Shown here: one piece after another, positions 1 to 5,123 of the stretch | Layout of the letters: every line of letters begins with the position of its first letter | Numbering within the stretch: position 1 is the stretch's first letter | Assembly: GCA_022360105.1 (NCBI GenBank) | Contig: JAKSDL010000480.1 | Location: 1-5,123 of the forward strand | Length of the DNA stretch: 5,123 nt | From: Pseudomonadota bacterium | Lineage (GTDB): Bacteria > SAR324 > XYD2-FULL-50-16 > JAHJRI01 | Direction: 5' to 3' | Position numbers and translations under genes: made by a program | Notes under the pieces: model-generated | The model's input: the letters and a program-made list of their open reading frames with translations, nothing else | Told to the model about the DNA's origin: nothing | Databases searched by the model: none

Positions 1-1241
1 GATTCCCGCTCCTGGTTGACATGTACAAAAGGAAACCTGGCTTTTATAGCCGTATATTGATTTCTACCCCCGGCCAGAAGGACGTTCGCACCGGTTTTTT
101 GGTAAAGATCGATCAATTTGGCTGGTGATCCGTCGGTGATCAAGATGGCATCGTCTCCCATCAACTCTTTGATCCTGTGTTTGTCTTCTTGTGTCGATTT
201 CTTAGCTCCCGTGGCCACAACATTTATTCCCAGCTCTTGCAGGGCACCGACAAATGACCAGCTTTTGACACCGCCCGTATATAAGAGAGCGTTGACGTCT
301 TTCAGACAATTCTTATAAAGATCCAACTGATGGCTGATCCTGTCAGAATGCCGTTGACAGATCTTTTCTGTTCTTTCCAGGAGTTCATCATTTTTGAAGA
401 ATCGGGCTATGGTCAGCAAAGTATTCCTGGTATTTTCGGCTCCGTAGAAGGATCCTTCAAAATATGGAATTCCATAGGACAATTCCATTTGTTTCGCGAC
501 GTTCAAGAGTGCCCTGGAGCAGACCATCACGTTAAGATCTGCTTTATGCATCATAGCTGCCTGATGATACCTGGCATCACCGCTAAGAGTACAGATAACC
601 CGAACTCCCATTTCATCTAACAGGGGCAACACGGACCAGAATTCACCCCCGATGTTAAATTCACCAATGAAGTTGATATTGAAAGGATGAGACGTTGCCG
701 GTTCCATAGTGCCTATTACATGATTCAGCACTGCATCCCCTGCCAGGCGATTGCCGAAATTTTTGGTACCTATAAATCCAGGAGCCTCTACTGGCACGAC
801 CGGTAGATTAAACTTCTCTGTGGCAACCCTGCACAAAGCCTCCAGATCATCGCCTATCATTGCGGTGACGCAGGTCTGGTAAATAAAAACAGCTGGTGGA
901 TCATAATTCTCTATGATCTCCTTAATGGCACCGAACAACTTCTTTTCACCACCAAATACTACATCCTGGTTATTCAGATCCGTAGTAAAAGCAGTCCGAT
1001 AAAGCTTGGGGCCGGAGGTGAGTGAACCCCGGTTGTTCCAGGAATTACCGATGCAGCCTATTGGCCCGTGAACCAAATGGGCTGCATCGGTAATGGGCAC
1101 AAGGGAACTGTAGGCGCCGTCAAAAGCACAGCCCCCAGCGGCCTTGCCAGGAGAAGGCTTTGGGCAGCCTGGTAACTCTTTTGATTTGTTGTGTTCGCAA
1201 GCTGGTTCTGTGCGAATCTCTTTTAAGGTCGCTGCTTCCAT
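1..1241 (-). CDS. nifE: NifE, FeMo-cofactor scaffold protein (partial, C-terminus missing)
   Basis: NifE pairs with NifN to form the NifE2N2 scaffold on which the NifB-cofactor is converted to FeMo-co before transfer to NifDK. The 413 visible residues read without a stop from ATG at 1241 to the window edge; the family is about 450-475 residues, so roughly the last 40-60 are outside. Seen: the N-terminal EPACEHN and PGCPKPSPG segment typical of NifE, then GGCAFDG (Cys38), HGPIGC (Cys63) and YQTCVTAMIGDD (Cys124), which match the scaffold's [4Fe-4S] cluster cysteines. MVCSRALLNVA (Cys241) matches the cysteine proposed to hold the cofactor precursor. YTGGVKSWS (321-329), ATGAKKSTQEDK (343-354) and AGGRNQYTA (390-398) are NifE signatures that separate it from NifD. 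It has no [11 protein letters not shown] motif in the visible part, unlike NifD. The start lies 3 nt after the nifK stop with no clear ribosome-binding site, suggesting translational coupling. Function is by family knowledge; identification is very secure. Confidence 0.97.
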   Translation of the reverse strand, partial: MEAATLKEIRTEPACEHNKSKELPGCPKPSPGKAAGGCAFDGAYSSLVPITDAAHLVHGPIGCIGNSWNNRGSLTSGPKLYRTAFTTDLNNQDVVFGGEKKLFGAIKEIIENYDPPAVFIYQTCVTAMIGDDLEALCRVATEKFNLPVVPVEAPGFIGTKNFGNRLAGDAVLNHVIGTMEPATSHPFNINFIGEFNIGGEFWSVLPLLDEMGVRVICTLSGDARYHQAAMMHKADLNVMVCSRALLNVAKQMELSYGIPYFEGSFYGAENTRNTLLTIARFFKNDELLERTEKICQRHSDRISHQLDLYKNCLKDVNALLYTGGVKSWSFVGALQELGINVVATGAKKSTQEDKHRIKELMGDDAILITDGSPAKLIDLYQKTGANVLLAGGRNQYTAIKARFPFVHVNQERE

Positions 1242-1244
1242 AGT

Positions 1245-2777
1245 TTATCGGACGAAATCGTTGTTAAAGGATTCTGATTTTCGATCCAGATCATCCAGGA
1301 GAGTATTTACAGTCCAGGTGATCAAGTTGATGGCACCCTTATAACCGAATGTCGGATAGCGATTTAAATGGTGTCGATCGAAAATTGGAAATCCCAGACG
1401 GATCAGAGGAATATCCAGCTCGGTGCTTAGTTGCTTCCCGTAGGTGCTTCCCACGAGAAAATCAACTTTGTCCTCGAACATCAGGGATCGCAGATGCCAC
1501 AGGTCCTTACCCGCATACACCATCGCTTCTTTGCCAAATTCAGATTCAGCCAGCTTTTTTTGATAGGCTTTGCCCCATTTCTTTTTCCCGGGTGTAACGA
1601 CTATGTGCACAGGCTCGGCTCCCAACTCCATATAAAAATCAACCAAAGCTTCGACGTAGGAAACATCTCCAAAAATGGCGAATCGTTTGCCGTGGGTATA
1701 ATAACTGGAATCAGCCATGGCATCCAGGGCTTGTCCTCTTTCCTTCTCCAACTCTGCCGGTATCTCTTTACCGGTGACTTCGCTAATTTTCATCAACCAC
1801 TGGTCCGTGGCAGATATTCCCAGCGGTGTCATTTCATGCAGTGATTGATCCCAATCTTTTTCCACCAGTTCTTTGGTAACTTTTTGGGTACTGTCCGGTA
1901 GCAGGCTGAATGAGGCTTTTGCGTTCTTTGCTGATTCAATTTCCGTAACAGTAGTCCCTCCCTTGGTGAGATGATAGGTGCCGTCCAGCGGAGTGTTGAG
2001 TATCTCGCTATTATCACCAAGTATGGTGTATTCGACATCCATAATGTCGAGCATTCTTTTCATCTCAGGGATATTGCCGGTGCAGAATCCATCAAATCCA
2101 GGAAGAATGTTAATGCTGCCGTTATCGCTGTTACTGTTTTCCACTTCGCGGCTAAAGTTGGAGAGTATGCCACGCATCATGTTGTCATAGCCGGTCACAT
2201 GACTTCCCACAAACGAAGGTGTGTGAGCGTATGGAGTGGGAAAATCGCCCGGAATATTCCCCGCGTTTTTTGCGCTTTCAATAAAGGCATTCAAATCATC
2301 CCCGATCACTTCTGCCATGCAGGTAGTGCAGATTGCCATCATTTCGGGTTTATAAACATCGTAAGCGTTTTTTAGACCGGTTTCCATATTCTTCAGACCG
2401 CCAAACACAGCTGCATCTTCTGTCATGGAATCGGAAACAGCTGCAAATGGCTCTTTAAAATGGCGGTTAAAATGGGATCTAAAATAAGCCGCACAACCTT
2501 GGGAACCGTGAACATAAGGCAGGCAACCCTTGAATCCCACTGAAGCATAAATGGCTCCCAGGGGCTGGCACGCCTTGGCAGGGTTGACAACAAGATGTTT
2601 GCGGGAAAAATTCTTTTCCTTGTAATCATCTGTTTTGGAAAAGGCTAGTTGTTCGGAAACTTCTTCATCGGTTGGAGCCTTTTCCACTTCCCTTTTTCGC
2701 CGTAAAAGGTCATTAAATGCTTCAGACTTAAACAGCAGGTTGTGGTCTTCAATTCGTAATGGTGGTAATTTACTCAT
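1245..2777 (-). CDS. nifK: NifK, nitrogenase MoFe protein beta subunit
   Basis: Beta subunit of dinitrogenase (NifD2K2), which reduces N2 to ammonia in the cytoplasm. NifK shares the P-cluster with NifD and docks the Fe protein. At 510 residues it is full length (Azotobacter 523), including the roughly 60-residue N-terminal arm found in group I NifK. P-cluster ligands are visible at Cys70 (NPAKACQPLGA), Cys95 (HGSQGCAAYF) and Cys153 (TTCMAEVIGDD), with Ser188 in HTPSFVGSH; this numbering is identical to Azotobacter. Phe99 with Ser188 indicates the serine-type rather than the tyrosine-type P-cluster. Glu109, Asp352 and Asp356 match the inter-subunit mononuclear metal site, but residue 108 is Lys where Azotobacter has Arg. 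The C-terminal motifs GKDLWHLRSL (423-432), GFPIFDRHHL (462-471) and the end NNDFVR fit the family. The start is supported by AAGGAG 5 nt upstream, overlapping the nifD stop. No gene of the vnfG/anfG kind lies between it and nifD. Confidence 0.99.
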   Translation of the reverse strand: MSKLPPLRIEDHNLLFKSEAFNDLLRRKREVEKAPTDEEVSEQLAFSKTDDYKEKNFSRKHLVVNPAKACQPLGAIYASVGFKGCLPYVHGSQGCAAYFRSHFNRHFKEPFAAVSDSMTEDAAVFGGLKNMETGLKNAYDVYKPEMMAICTTCMAEVIGDDLNAFIESAKNAGNIPGDFPTPYAHTPSFVGSHVTGYDNMMRGILSNFSREVENSNSDNGSINILPGFDGFCTGNIPEMKRMLDIMDVEYTILGDNSEILNTPLDGTYHLTKGGTTVTEIESAKNAKASFSLLPDSTQKVTKELVEKDWDQSLHEMTPLGISATDQWLMKISEVTGKEIPAELEKERGQALDAMADSSYYTHGKRFAIFGDVSYVEALVDFYMELGAEPVHIVVTPGKKKWGKAYQKKLAESEFGKEAMVYAGKDLWHLRSLMFEDKVDFLVGSTYGKQLSTELDIPLIRLGFPIFDRHHLNRYPTFGYKGAINLITWTVNTLLDDLDRKSESFNNDFVR

Positions 2778-2782
2778 GGTGT

Positions 2783-2788
2783 CTCCTT
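2783..2788 (-). promoter_or_regulatory. Shine-Dalgarno of nifK overlapping the nifD stop
   Basis: On the minus strand AAGGAG lies 5 nt before the nifK ATG and shares bases with the nifD TAA (read TAAGGAG). Only 9 nt separate the two genes. This fixes the nifK start and implies that terminating nifD ribosomes are placed directly at the nifK start, which suits the 1:1 stoichiometry of the two subunits (inference). Confidence 0.85.
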
Positions 2789-4232
2789 ATGACTTTGATC
2801 TCCAGGGAGGTGTGATTTTCTTAAACGTTTGTGAATTGACCGCCATATCCATATCTCTGGCGAACACCGGAAATCCATGGAATCCGTGATAGGGTCCGGA
2901 ATAATCCCAGGAATGCATCTGTCGAAAAGGAACGCCAAGTTTTTGTAAGGCGTATTTCTCTTTGATTCCCGAACCGATCAGATCAGGTTTTAGTTCCTTG
3001 ATAAATTCTTCCAACTCGTATTCTGTGACATCGTCATAGATCAGGGTAGCACCCGTCAGGTCCTGAACTGTCCTTTCATAATCATCTTTGTGTGCAAACT
3101 CGTATCCCGTGCCCACAACCTTCATGCCGAGATCTTCATAAGCGCCGACAACGTGGCGCGGCCTTAACCCACCGACGTAGAGCATCACGGTCTTTCCTTC
3201 CAATCGCGGTCGGTATTTTTCAATGACCTGCTCCTGCAATGTTTTGTACTTTTCGATAACTTGTTCCGCTTTTTCCTTAATAGTGTCATCAAACCGCTCA
3301 GCAATAGCCCTTATTGATTCGACTGTTTTTGTCGGACCGAAAAAGTTGAATTCCATCCACGGAATGCCGTATGTTTCTTCCATGTGGCGGCAGATATAGT
3401 TCATGGAGCGATAGCAATGGATCAGATTCAATTTGGCTTTGGTGGGAGCCGATATTTCCTGGATGCTTCCGTCTCCAGTCCATTGAGCCGTGACCCTTAA
3501 TCCCATTTCTTCCAGCAGCATGCGGGTCGACCAGGCATCACCGCCAATGTTGTAATCGCCGATCAGGTTGACATCATAGTCAGAAACTACTTCAGGTTCT
3601 GTTTTTCCCATCACGTAATCCCTAGCTGCATCATTGGCAATATGATGGCCTAACGACTGGGATACGCCTCGGAATCCTTCGCAACGTACCGGGATTACCG
3701 GAACTTCCAGCTCTTTGCTCATTTGGTTGGAAACGGCTTCTATATCGTCACCGATCAATCCGACCGGGCATTCGCTCAACACGCTAATGCCTCGGGCGAG
3801 AGGAAACAGTTCTTTGGCTTCACGCATCATCTCTTCCAGTTTTTTATCTCCCCCAAACACAATATCTCTTTCCTGGAAGTCGCTGGTAATATGCATAACA
3901 CCAAAATTATCAATGCCATGAGTTCCGGTGGAATAATTTCGTCGGGTTCCCCAGCTGTATTGACCACAGCCAATAGGACCGTGTGAAATATGAATCACAT
4001 CTTTGACGGGTCCCCAGACGACCCCTTTTGCACCGGCATAGGCACAACCACGAACCGTCATCAACCCGGGTATCGATTTTTTGTTGGAAGTCACACAACT
4101 CCCTTTGACTTCTTCTTTTTCCCCAACCATATAAAGGTGCTTTCGCCGATTTTTTGCGGATTCTTCAGAGTATACTTCCAGCACCTCGTCAATCAATTTT
4201 TCACCGCTTTCCTTTGTAGGTAATGTTGACAT
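2787..4232 (-). CDS. nifD: NifD, nitrogenase MoFe protein alpha subunit
   Basis: Alpha subunit of dinitrogenase; it binds the FeMo-cofactor where N2 is reduced and half of the P-cluster. At 481 residues it is complete (Azotobacter 492). P-cluster ligands: Cys63 ([10 protein letters not shown]), Cys89 ([12 protein letters not shown]), Cys155 ([11 protein letters not shown]). Cofactor ligands: Cys273 (IHCYRSMNY) and His440 ([14 protein letters not shown]). Active-site residues around the cofactor are also present: Val71, Gln192 and His196 ([11 protein letters not shown]), Arg357 (GGLRPRH), and Lys424 (GSGIKEK) near homocitrate. Numbering runs +1 to -2 from Azotobacter. NIGGDAWS (228-235) and FFGPTKT (297-303) are further NifD hallmarks. 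The Mo type is inferred from these motifs and from nifK following directly, without a vnfG/anfG gene. The start is the first ATG, preceded by AGGA at 5 nt. The gene is separated from nifH by an unusually long spacer, so nifDK expression may depend on read-through of that spacer or on an unrecognised promoter in it. Confidence 0.99.
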   Translation of the reverse strand: MSTLPTKESGEKLIDEVLEVYSEESAKNRRKHLYMVGEKEEVKGSCVTSNKKSIPGLMTVRGCAYAGAKGVVWGPVKDVIHISHGPIGCGQYSWGTRRNYSTGTHGIDNFGVMHITSDFQERDIVFGGDKKLEEMMREAKELFPLARGISVLSECPVGLIGDDIEAVSNQMSKELEVPVIPVRCEGFRGVSQSLGHHIANDAARDYVMGKTEPEVVSDYDVNLIGDYNIGGDAWSTRMLLEEMGLRVTAQWTGDGSIQEISAPTKAKLNLIHCYRSMNYICRHMEETYGIPWMEFNFFGPTKTVESIRAIAERFDDTIKEKAEQVIEKYKTLQEQVIEKYRPRLEGKTVMLYVGGLRPRHVVGAYEDLGMKVVGTGYEFAHKDDYERTVQDLTGATLIYDDVTEYELEEFIKELKPDLIGSGIKEKYALQKLGVPFRQMHSWDYSGPYHGFHGFPVFARDMDMAVNSQTFKKITPPWRSKS

Positions 4233-4236
4233 GTTG

Positions 4237-4241
4237 TTCCT
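4237..4241 (-). promoter_or_regulatory. Ribosome-binding site of nifD
   Basis: On the minus strand AGGAA lies just before the nifD ATG, with 5 nt between AGGA and the start codon. It is preceded by a run of eight A residues. It is a moderate Shine-Dalgarno match and supports the ATG at 4232 as the nifD start. Confidence 0.65.
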
Positions 4242-4403
4242 GTGTTTTTTTTGCTTGCTTGTTGGTAGTGGTTTGTTCGTTGAAAGTGTTTTGATTCTGC
4301 TATGGGATGATTTATTCTTTCTTGCTTGGCGGACTGTGATTCAGAGTCAAAATCTGTTCATTCCTCGAAAAACTTGATTTCAAGTCATTCCAGGCTAACC
4401 CCC

Positions 4404-4422
4404 ATAAGTGTTAAGTTGTTTT
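4404..4422 (+). repeat. Left terminal inverted repeat of the spacer element
   Basis: Reads ATAAGTGTTAAGTTGTTTT. It pairs with the reverse complement of 4713-4731, differing only at the two central bases TG/CA. A partial further copy of its outer part begins CCCATAA at 4668, matching the CCCATAA at 4401. Confidence 0.7.
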
Positions 4423-4445
4423 ATGGATACTATGAGTAAACTATA

Positions 4446-4462
4446 TTCCCCTGAAAGGGGAA
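4446..4462. repeat. Hairpin 1 of the spacer element
   Basis: A 7-bp perfect stem, TTCCCCT paired with AGGGGAA, closes a 3-nt GAA loop. It lies just beyond hairpin 2 in the nifH-to-nifD direction, so RNA from nifH would fold it second. Its CCTGAA core resembles the loop of hairpin 3. Confidence 0.7.
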
Positions 4463-4472
4463 CTCATAAAAG

Positions 4473-4492
4473 CCCCGGGTGTTAACCCGGGG
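4473..4492 (-). terminator. Strong GC hairpin, possible attenuator between nifH and nifD
   Basis: CCCCGGGT and ACCCGGGG form a perfect 8-bp, almost all-GC stem around a 4-nt loop (4481-4484). It is the most stable structure in the spacer. Read from nifH toward nifD it is followed by CTTTTAT, a short T run, so it could act as a partial intrinsic terminator or as a block to 3' exonucleases. The T run is weak, so full termination is unlikely, and nifDK probably still receive read-through (inference). It may equally be just one palindrome of the repeat element. Confidence 0.45.
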
Positions 4493-4513
4493 TAATAATT
4501 AAAAATTGGATTT

Positions 4514-4530
4514 GCACTCTGAAGGAGTGC
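4514..4530. repeat. Hairpin 3 of the spacer element
   Basis: The stem GCACTC/GAGTGC encloses the loop TGAAG. Its 11-nt core CTCTGAAGGAG (4517-4527) recurs exactly in inverted orientation in hairpin 4 (4574-4584), so the two can either fold separately or pair with each other. Confidence 0.65.
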
Positions 4531-4570
4531 TTCATCGAAATTAAGATGATTTTCAAACCTTTGTTTTAAA

Positions 4571-4587
4571 ATGCTCCTTCAGAGCAT
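4571..4587. repeat. Hairpin 4 of the spacer element
   Basis: The stem ATGCTC/GAGCAT encloses the loop CTTCA. It is the opposite-orientation relative of hairpin 3 and shares most of its core with hairpin 6 (CTCCTTCAGAG against CTCCTTTGGAG). Confidence 0.65.
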
Positions 4588-4608
4588 AGAAACTGGAGAA
4601 CCTGTCAA

Positions 4609-4637
4609 CATAGGGTTTCGCTACGCTACACCCTATG
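4609..4637. repeat. Hairpin 5 of the spacer element
   Basis: An 8-bp perfect stem, CATAGGGT paired with ACCCTATG, encloses a 13-nt loop that carries the tandem CGCTACGCTA. It is the longest-looped palindrome of the block. Confidence 0.65.
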
Positions 4638-4648
4638 CTTTAATGAAA

Positions 4649-4663
4649 TGCTCCTTTGGAGCA
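4649..4663. repeat. Hairpin 6 of the spacer element
   Basis: TGCTCC pairs with GGAGCA around a TTT loop. It resembles hairpin 4 in sequence. Immediately after it comes CCCATAACACTCAA, a degenerate direct copy of the outer sequence at the left end of the element. Confidence 0.6.
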
Positions 4664-4712
4664 ACTGCCCATAACACTCAAATCAGGAGACCCAGTTGAC
4701 GAAAATTTTGTA

Positions 4713-4731
4713 AAAACAACTTAATGCTTAT
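4713..4731 (-). repeat. Right terminal inverted repeat of the spacer element
   Basis: Its reverse complement reads ATAAGCATTAAGTTGTTTT and matches the left terminal repeat at 17 of 19 positions. It is overlapped by one copy of the direct repeat TTTGTAAAAACA (4707-4718), whose second copy lies at 4852-4863. Confidence 0.7.
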
Positions 4732-4780
4732 AGTGCTCGACCCGGAATCTAAACAGGCTTTAATAGCTAGCCGGTTCTGG

Positions 4781-4824
4781 ATGCCGGATCAAGCCTGTGC
4801 TCAGCTTGACTGGGTATCCGGCAT
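4781..4824. repeat. REP-like palindrome between nifH and the hairpin block
   Basis: ATGCCGGAT (4781-4789) and ATCCGGCAT (4816-4824) form a perfect 9-bp outer stem. CAAGC (4790-4794) and GCTTG (4804-4808) continue the stem inside, with a 9-nt loop and a 7-nt bulge on one side. Imperfect GC-rich palindromes of the ATGCCGGATCAAG kind are familiar dispersed intergenic repeats in proteobacterial genomes. Its sequence differs from the hairpins of the neighbouring block, so it is probably a separate repeat family. An alternative 7-bp pairing exists between CAGGCTT (4754-4760) and AAGCCTG (4791-4797). Confidence 0.6.
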
Positions 4825-4870
4825 GACACATGGTTTAAGGCTGTACTGCAGTTTGTAAAAACAGCTTTGG

Positions 4871-4918
4871 TACACTAATTTTCGGCTTCCAACCCCTGGA
4901 AAACCAACAATTAGTGTA
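4871..4918 (-). terminator. Stem-loop directly downstream of nifH
   Basis: TACACTAATT (4871-4880) and AATTAGTGTA (4909-4918) form a perfect 10-bp stem, with an inner 5-bp stem TTCCA/TGGAA (4887-4891 with 4897-4901) around an ACCCC loop. The structure begins 4 nt after the nifH stop. In the nifH direction no T run follows at once; TTTTT comes about 10 nt later. This suits an mRNA 3'-end stabiliser or processing site better than a strict terminator. Stem-loops after nifH are known in other diazotrophs to leave nifH mRNA more abundant than nifDK mRNA; that role here is inferred. Confidence 0.55.
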
Positions 4919-4922
4919 AATA

Positions 4923-5123
<201 letters not shown>

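Larger units (their letters stand above)
4404..4731. mobile_element. Putative MITE/REP-type element with terminal inverted repeats and six hairpins
   Basis: The block is bounded by 19-bp inverted repeats (4404-4422 and 4713-4731) that match at 17 of 19 positions, sharing TTAAGTTGTTTT. Between them lie six compact palindromes at 4446-4462, 4473-4492, 4514-4530, 4571-4587, 4609-4637 and 4649-4663. The block encodes no protein, so if mobile it would need a transposase from elsewhere. No clear target-site duplication is visible at its edges. The layout (short, non-coding, terminal repeats, internal hairpins) fits a miniature element or a cluster of REP-like palindromes of the kind mobilised by REP-associated tyrosine transposases. 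Mobility is inference; the repeat structure is seen directly. Similar strings of palindromes recall intergenic repeats of Bacteroidota, but that is from memory only. Confidence 0.55.
4233..4922. other. nifH-nifD intergenic spacer, 690 bp, non-coding and hairpin-rich
   Basis: I see no credible coding frame here on either strand, and no remnant of nifI1/nifI2, the PII-like genes that occupy this place in many archaeal, clostridial and deltaproteobacterial nif operons. From the nifD side: 4233-4403 is an AT-rich leader with no recognisable promoter, holding only a weak palindrome (4372-4385) followed on the minus strand by a short T run. 4404-4731 is an inverted-repeat-bounded block of hairpins. 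4732-4870 contains a REP-like palindrome, and 4871-4918 is a stem-loop immediately after nifH. I found no convincing sigma-54 (-24/-12) site or NifA TGT-N10-ACA site reading toward nifD. Confidence 0.85.

Noticed and set aside
118..620. Plus-strand open frames of 66 and 96 codons over the nifE region
   Set aside because: They lie antisense inside the nifE coding sequence, have no family motifs, and are explained by the strongly conserved protein on the other strand.
1971..2375. Plus-strand frames of up to 134 codons over nifK
   Set aside because: They are antisense shadows of nifK; the minus-strand protein has every NifK ligand and full length, and the plus frames show no recognisable protein.
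2787..4232. Alternative vanadium or iron-only nitrogenase alpha subunit
   Set aside because: The motifs and length fit NifD, and nifK follows within 9 nt with no vnfG/anfG gene between them.
4372..4385. Palindrome ACTTGATTTCAAGT followed by T residues on the minus strand, as a terminator
   Set aside because: The stem is only 5-6 bp and AT-rich, and the T run partly overlaps the stem, so it is too weak to call.
4371..4400. Possible sigma-54 promoter for nifD on the minus strand (CCTGGAATGACTTGAAA)
   Set aside because: The GG is present but the -12 GC is missing at the required spacing, and no NifA TGT-N10-ACA site was found upstream.
4446..4663. A CRISPR-like array, because of repeated short palindromes
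   Set aside because: The palindromes differ in sequence and occur in both orientations at irregular spacing; there is no identical direct repeat or uniform spacer.

Overview
The window is a segment of a nitrogen-fixation (nif) operon read entirely on the minus strand. In transcription order it holds the 3' end of nifH (runs off the right edge), a 690-bp non-coding spacer, complete nifD, complete nifK, and nifE (runs off the left edge after 413 codons). This is the classical H-D-K-E order. Reading frames on the plus strand are shadows of these genes.

How the genes work together: NifH is the Fe protein that delivers electrons to the NifD2K2 MoFe protein. NifD and NifK carry the P-cluster at their interface, and NifD holds the FeMo-cofactor. 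NifE, with NifN (not in the window), forms the scaffold on which that cofactor is matured. All diagnostic metal ligands of NifD and NifK are present, as are the cluster-ligand cysteines of NifE, so the system looks functional. No vnfG/anfG gene lies between nifD and nifK, which supports a molybdenum rather than an alternative nitrogenase.

The proteins resemble the Azotobacter/cyanobacterial/proteobacterial type ('group I'): NifK has a long N-terminal arm, and no nifI1/nifI2 genes lie between nifH and nifD. The base composition is moderate. The host is best described as a Gram-negative diazotroph of uncertain phylum. The protein type points towards Proteobacteria-like nif genes, while the palindromic repeats in the spacer remind me of repeats common in Bacteroidota. 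I cannot settle this from the sequence.

The most unusual region is the nifH-nifD spacer (4233-4922). It contains a 328-bp block (4404-4731) bounded by 19-bp near-perfect inverted repeats and packed with six short hairpins. A separate REP-like palindrome follows at 4781-4824, and a stem-loop (4871-4918) sits directly behind the nifH stop codon. The block looks like a non-autonomous, MITE/REP-type insertion lodged inside the operon. It may influence the ratio of nifH to nifDK mRNA.
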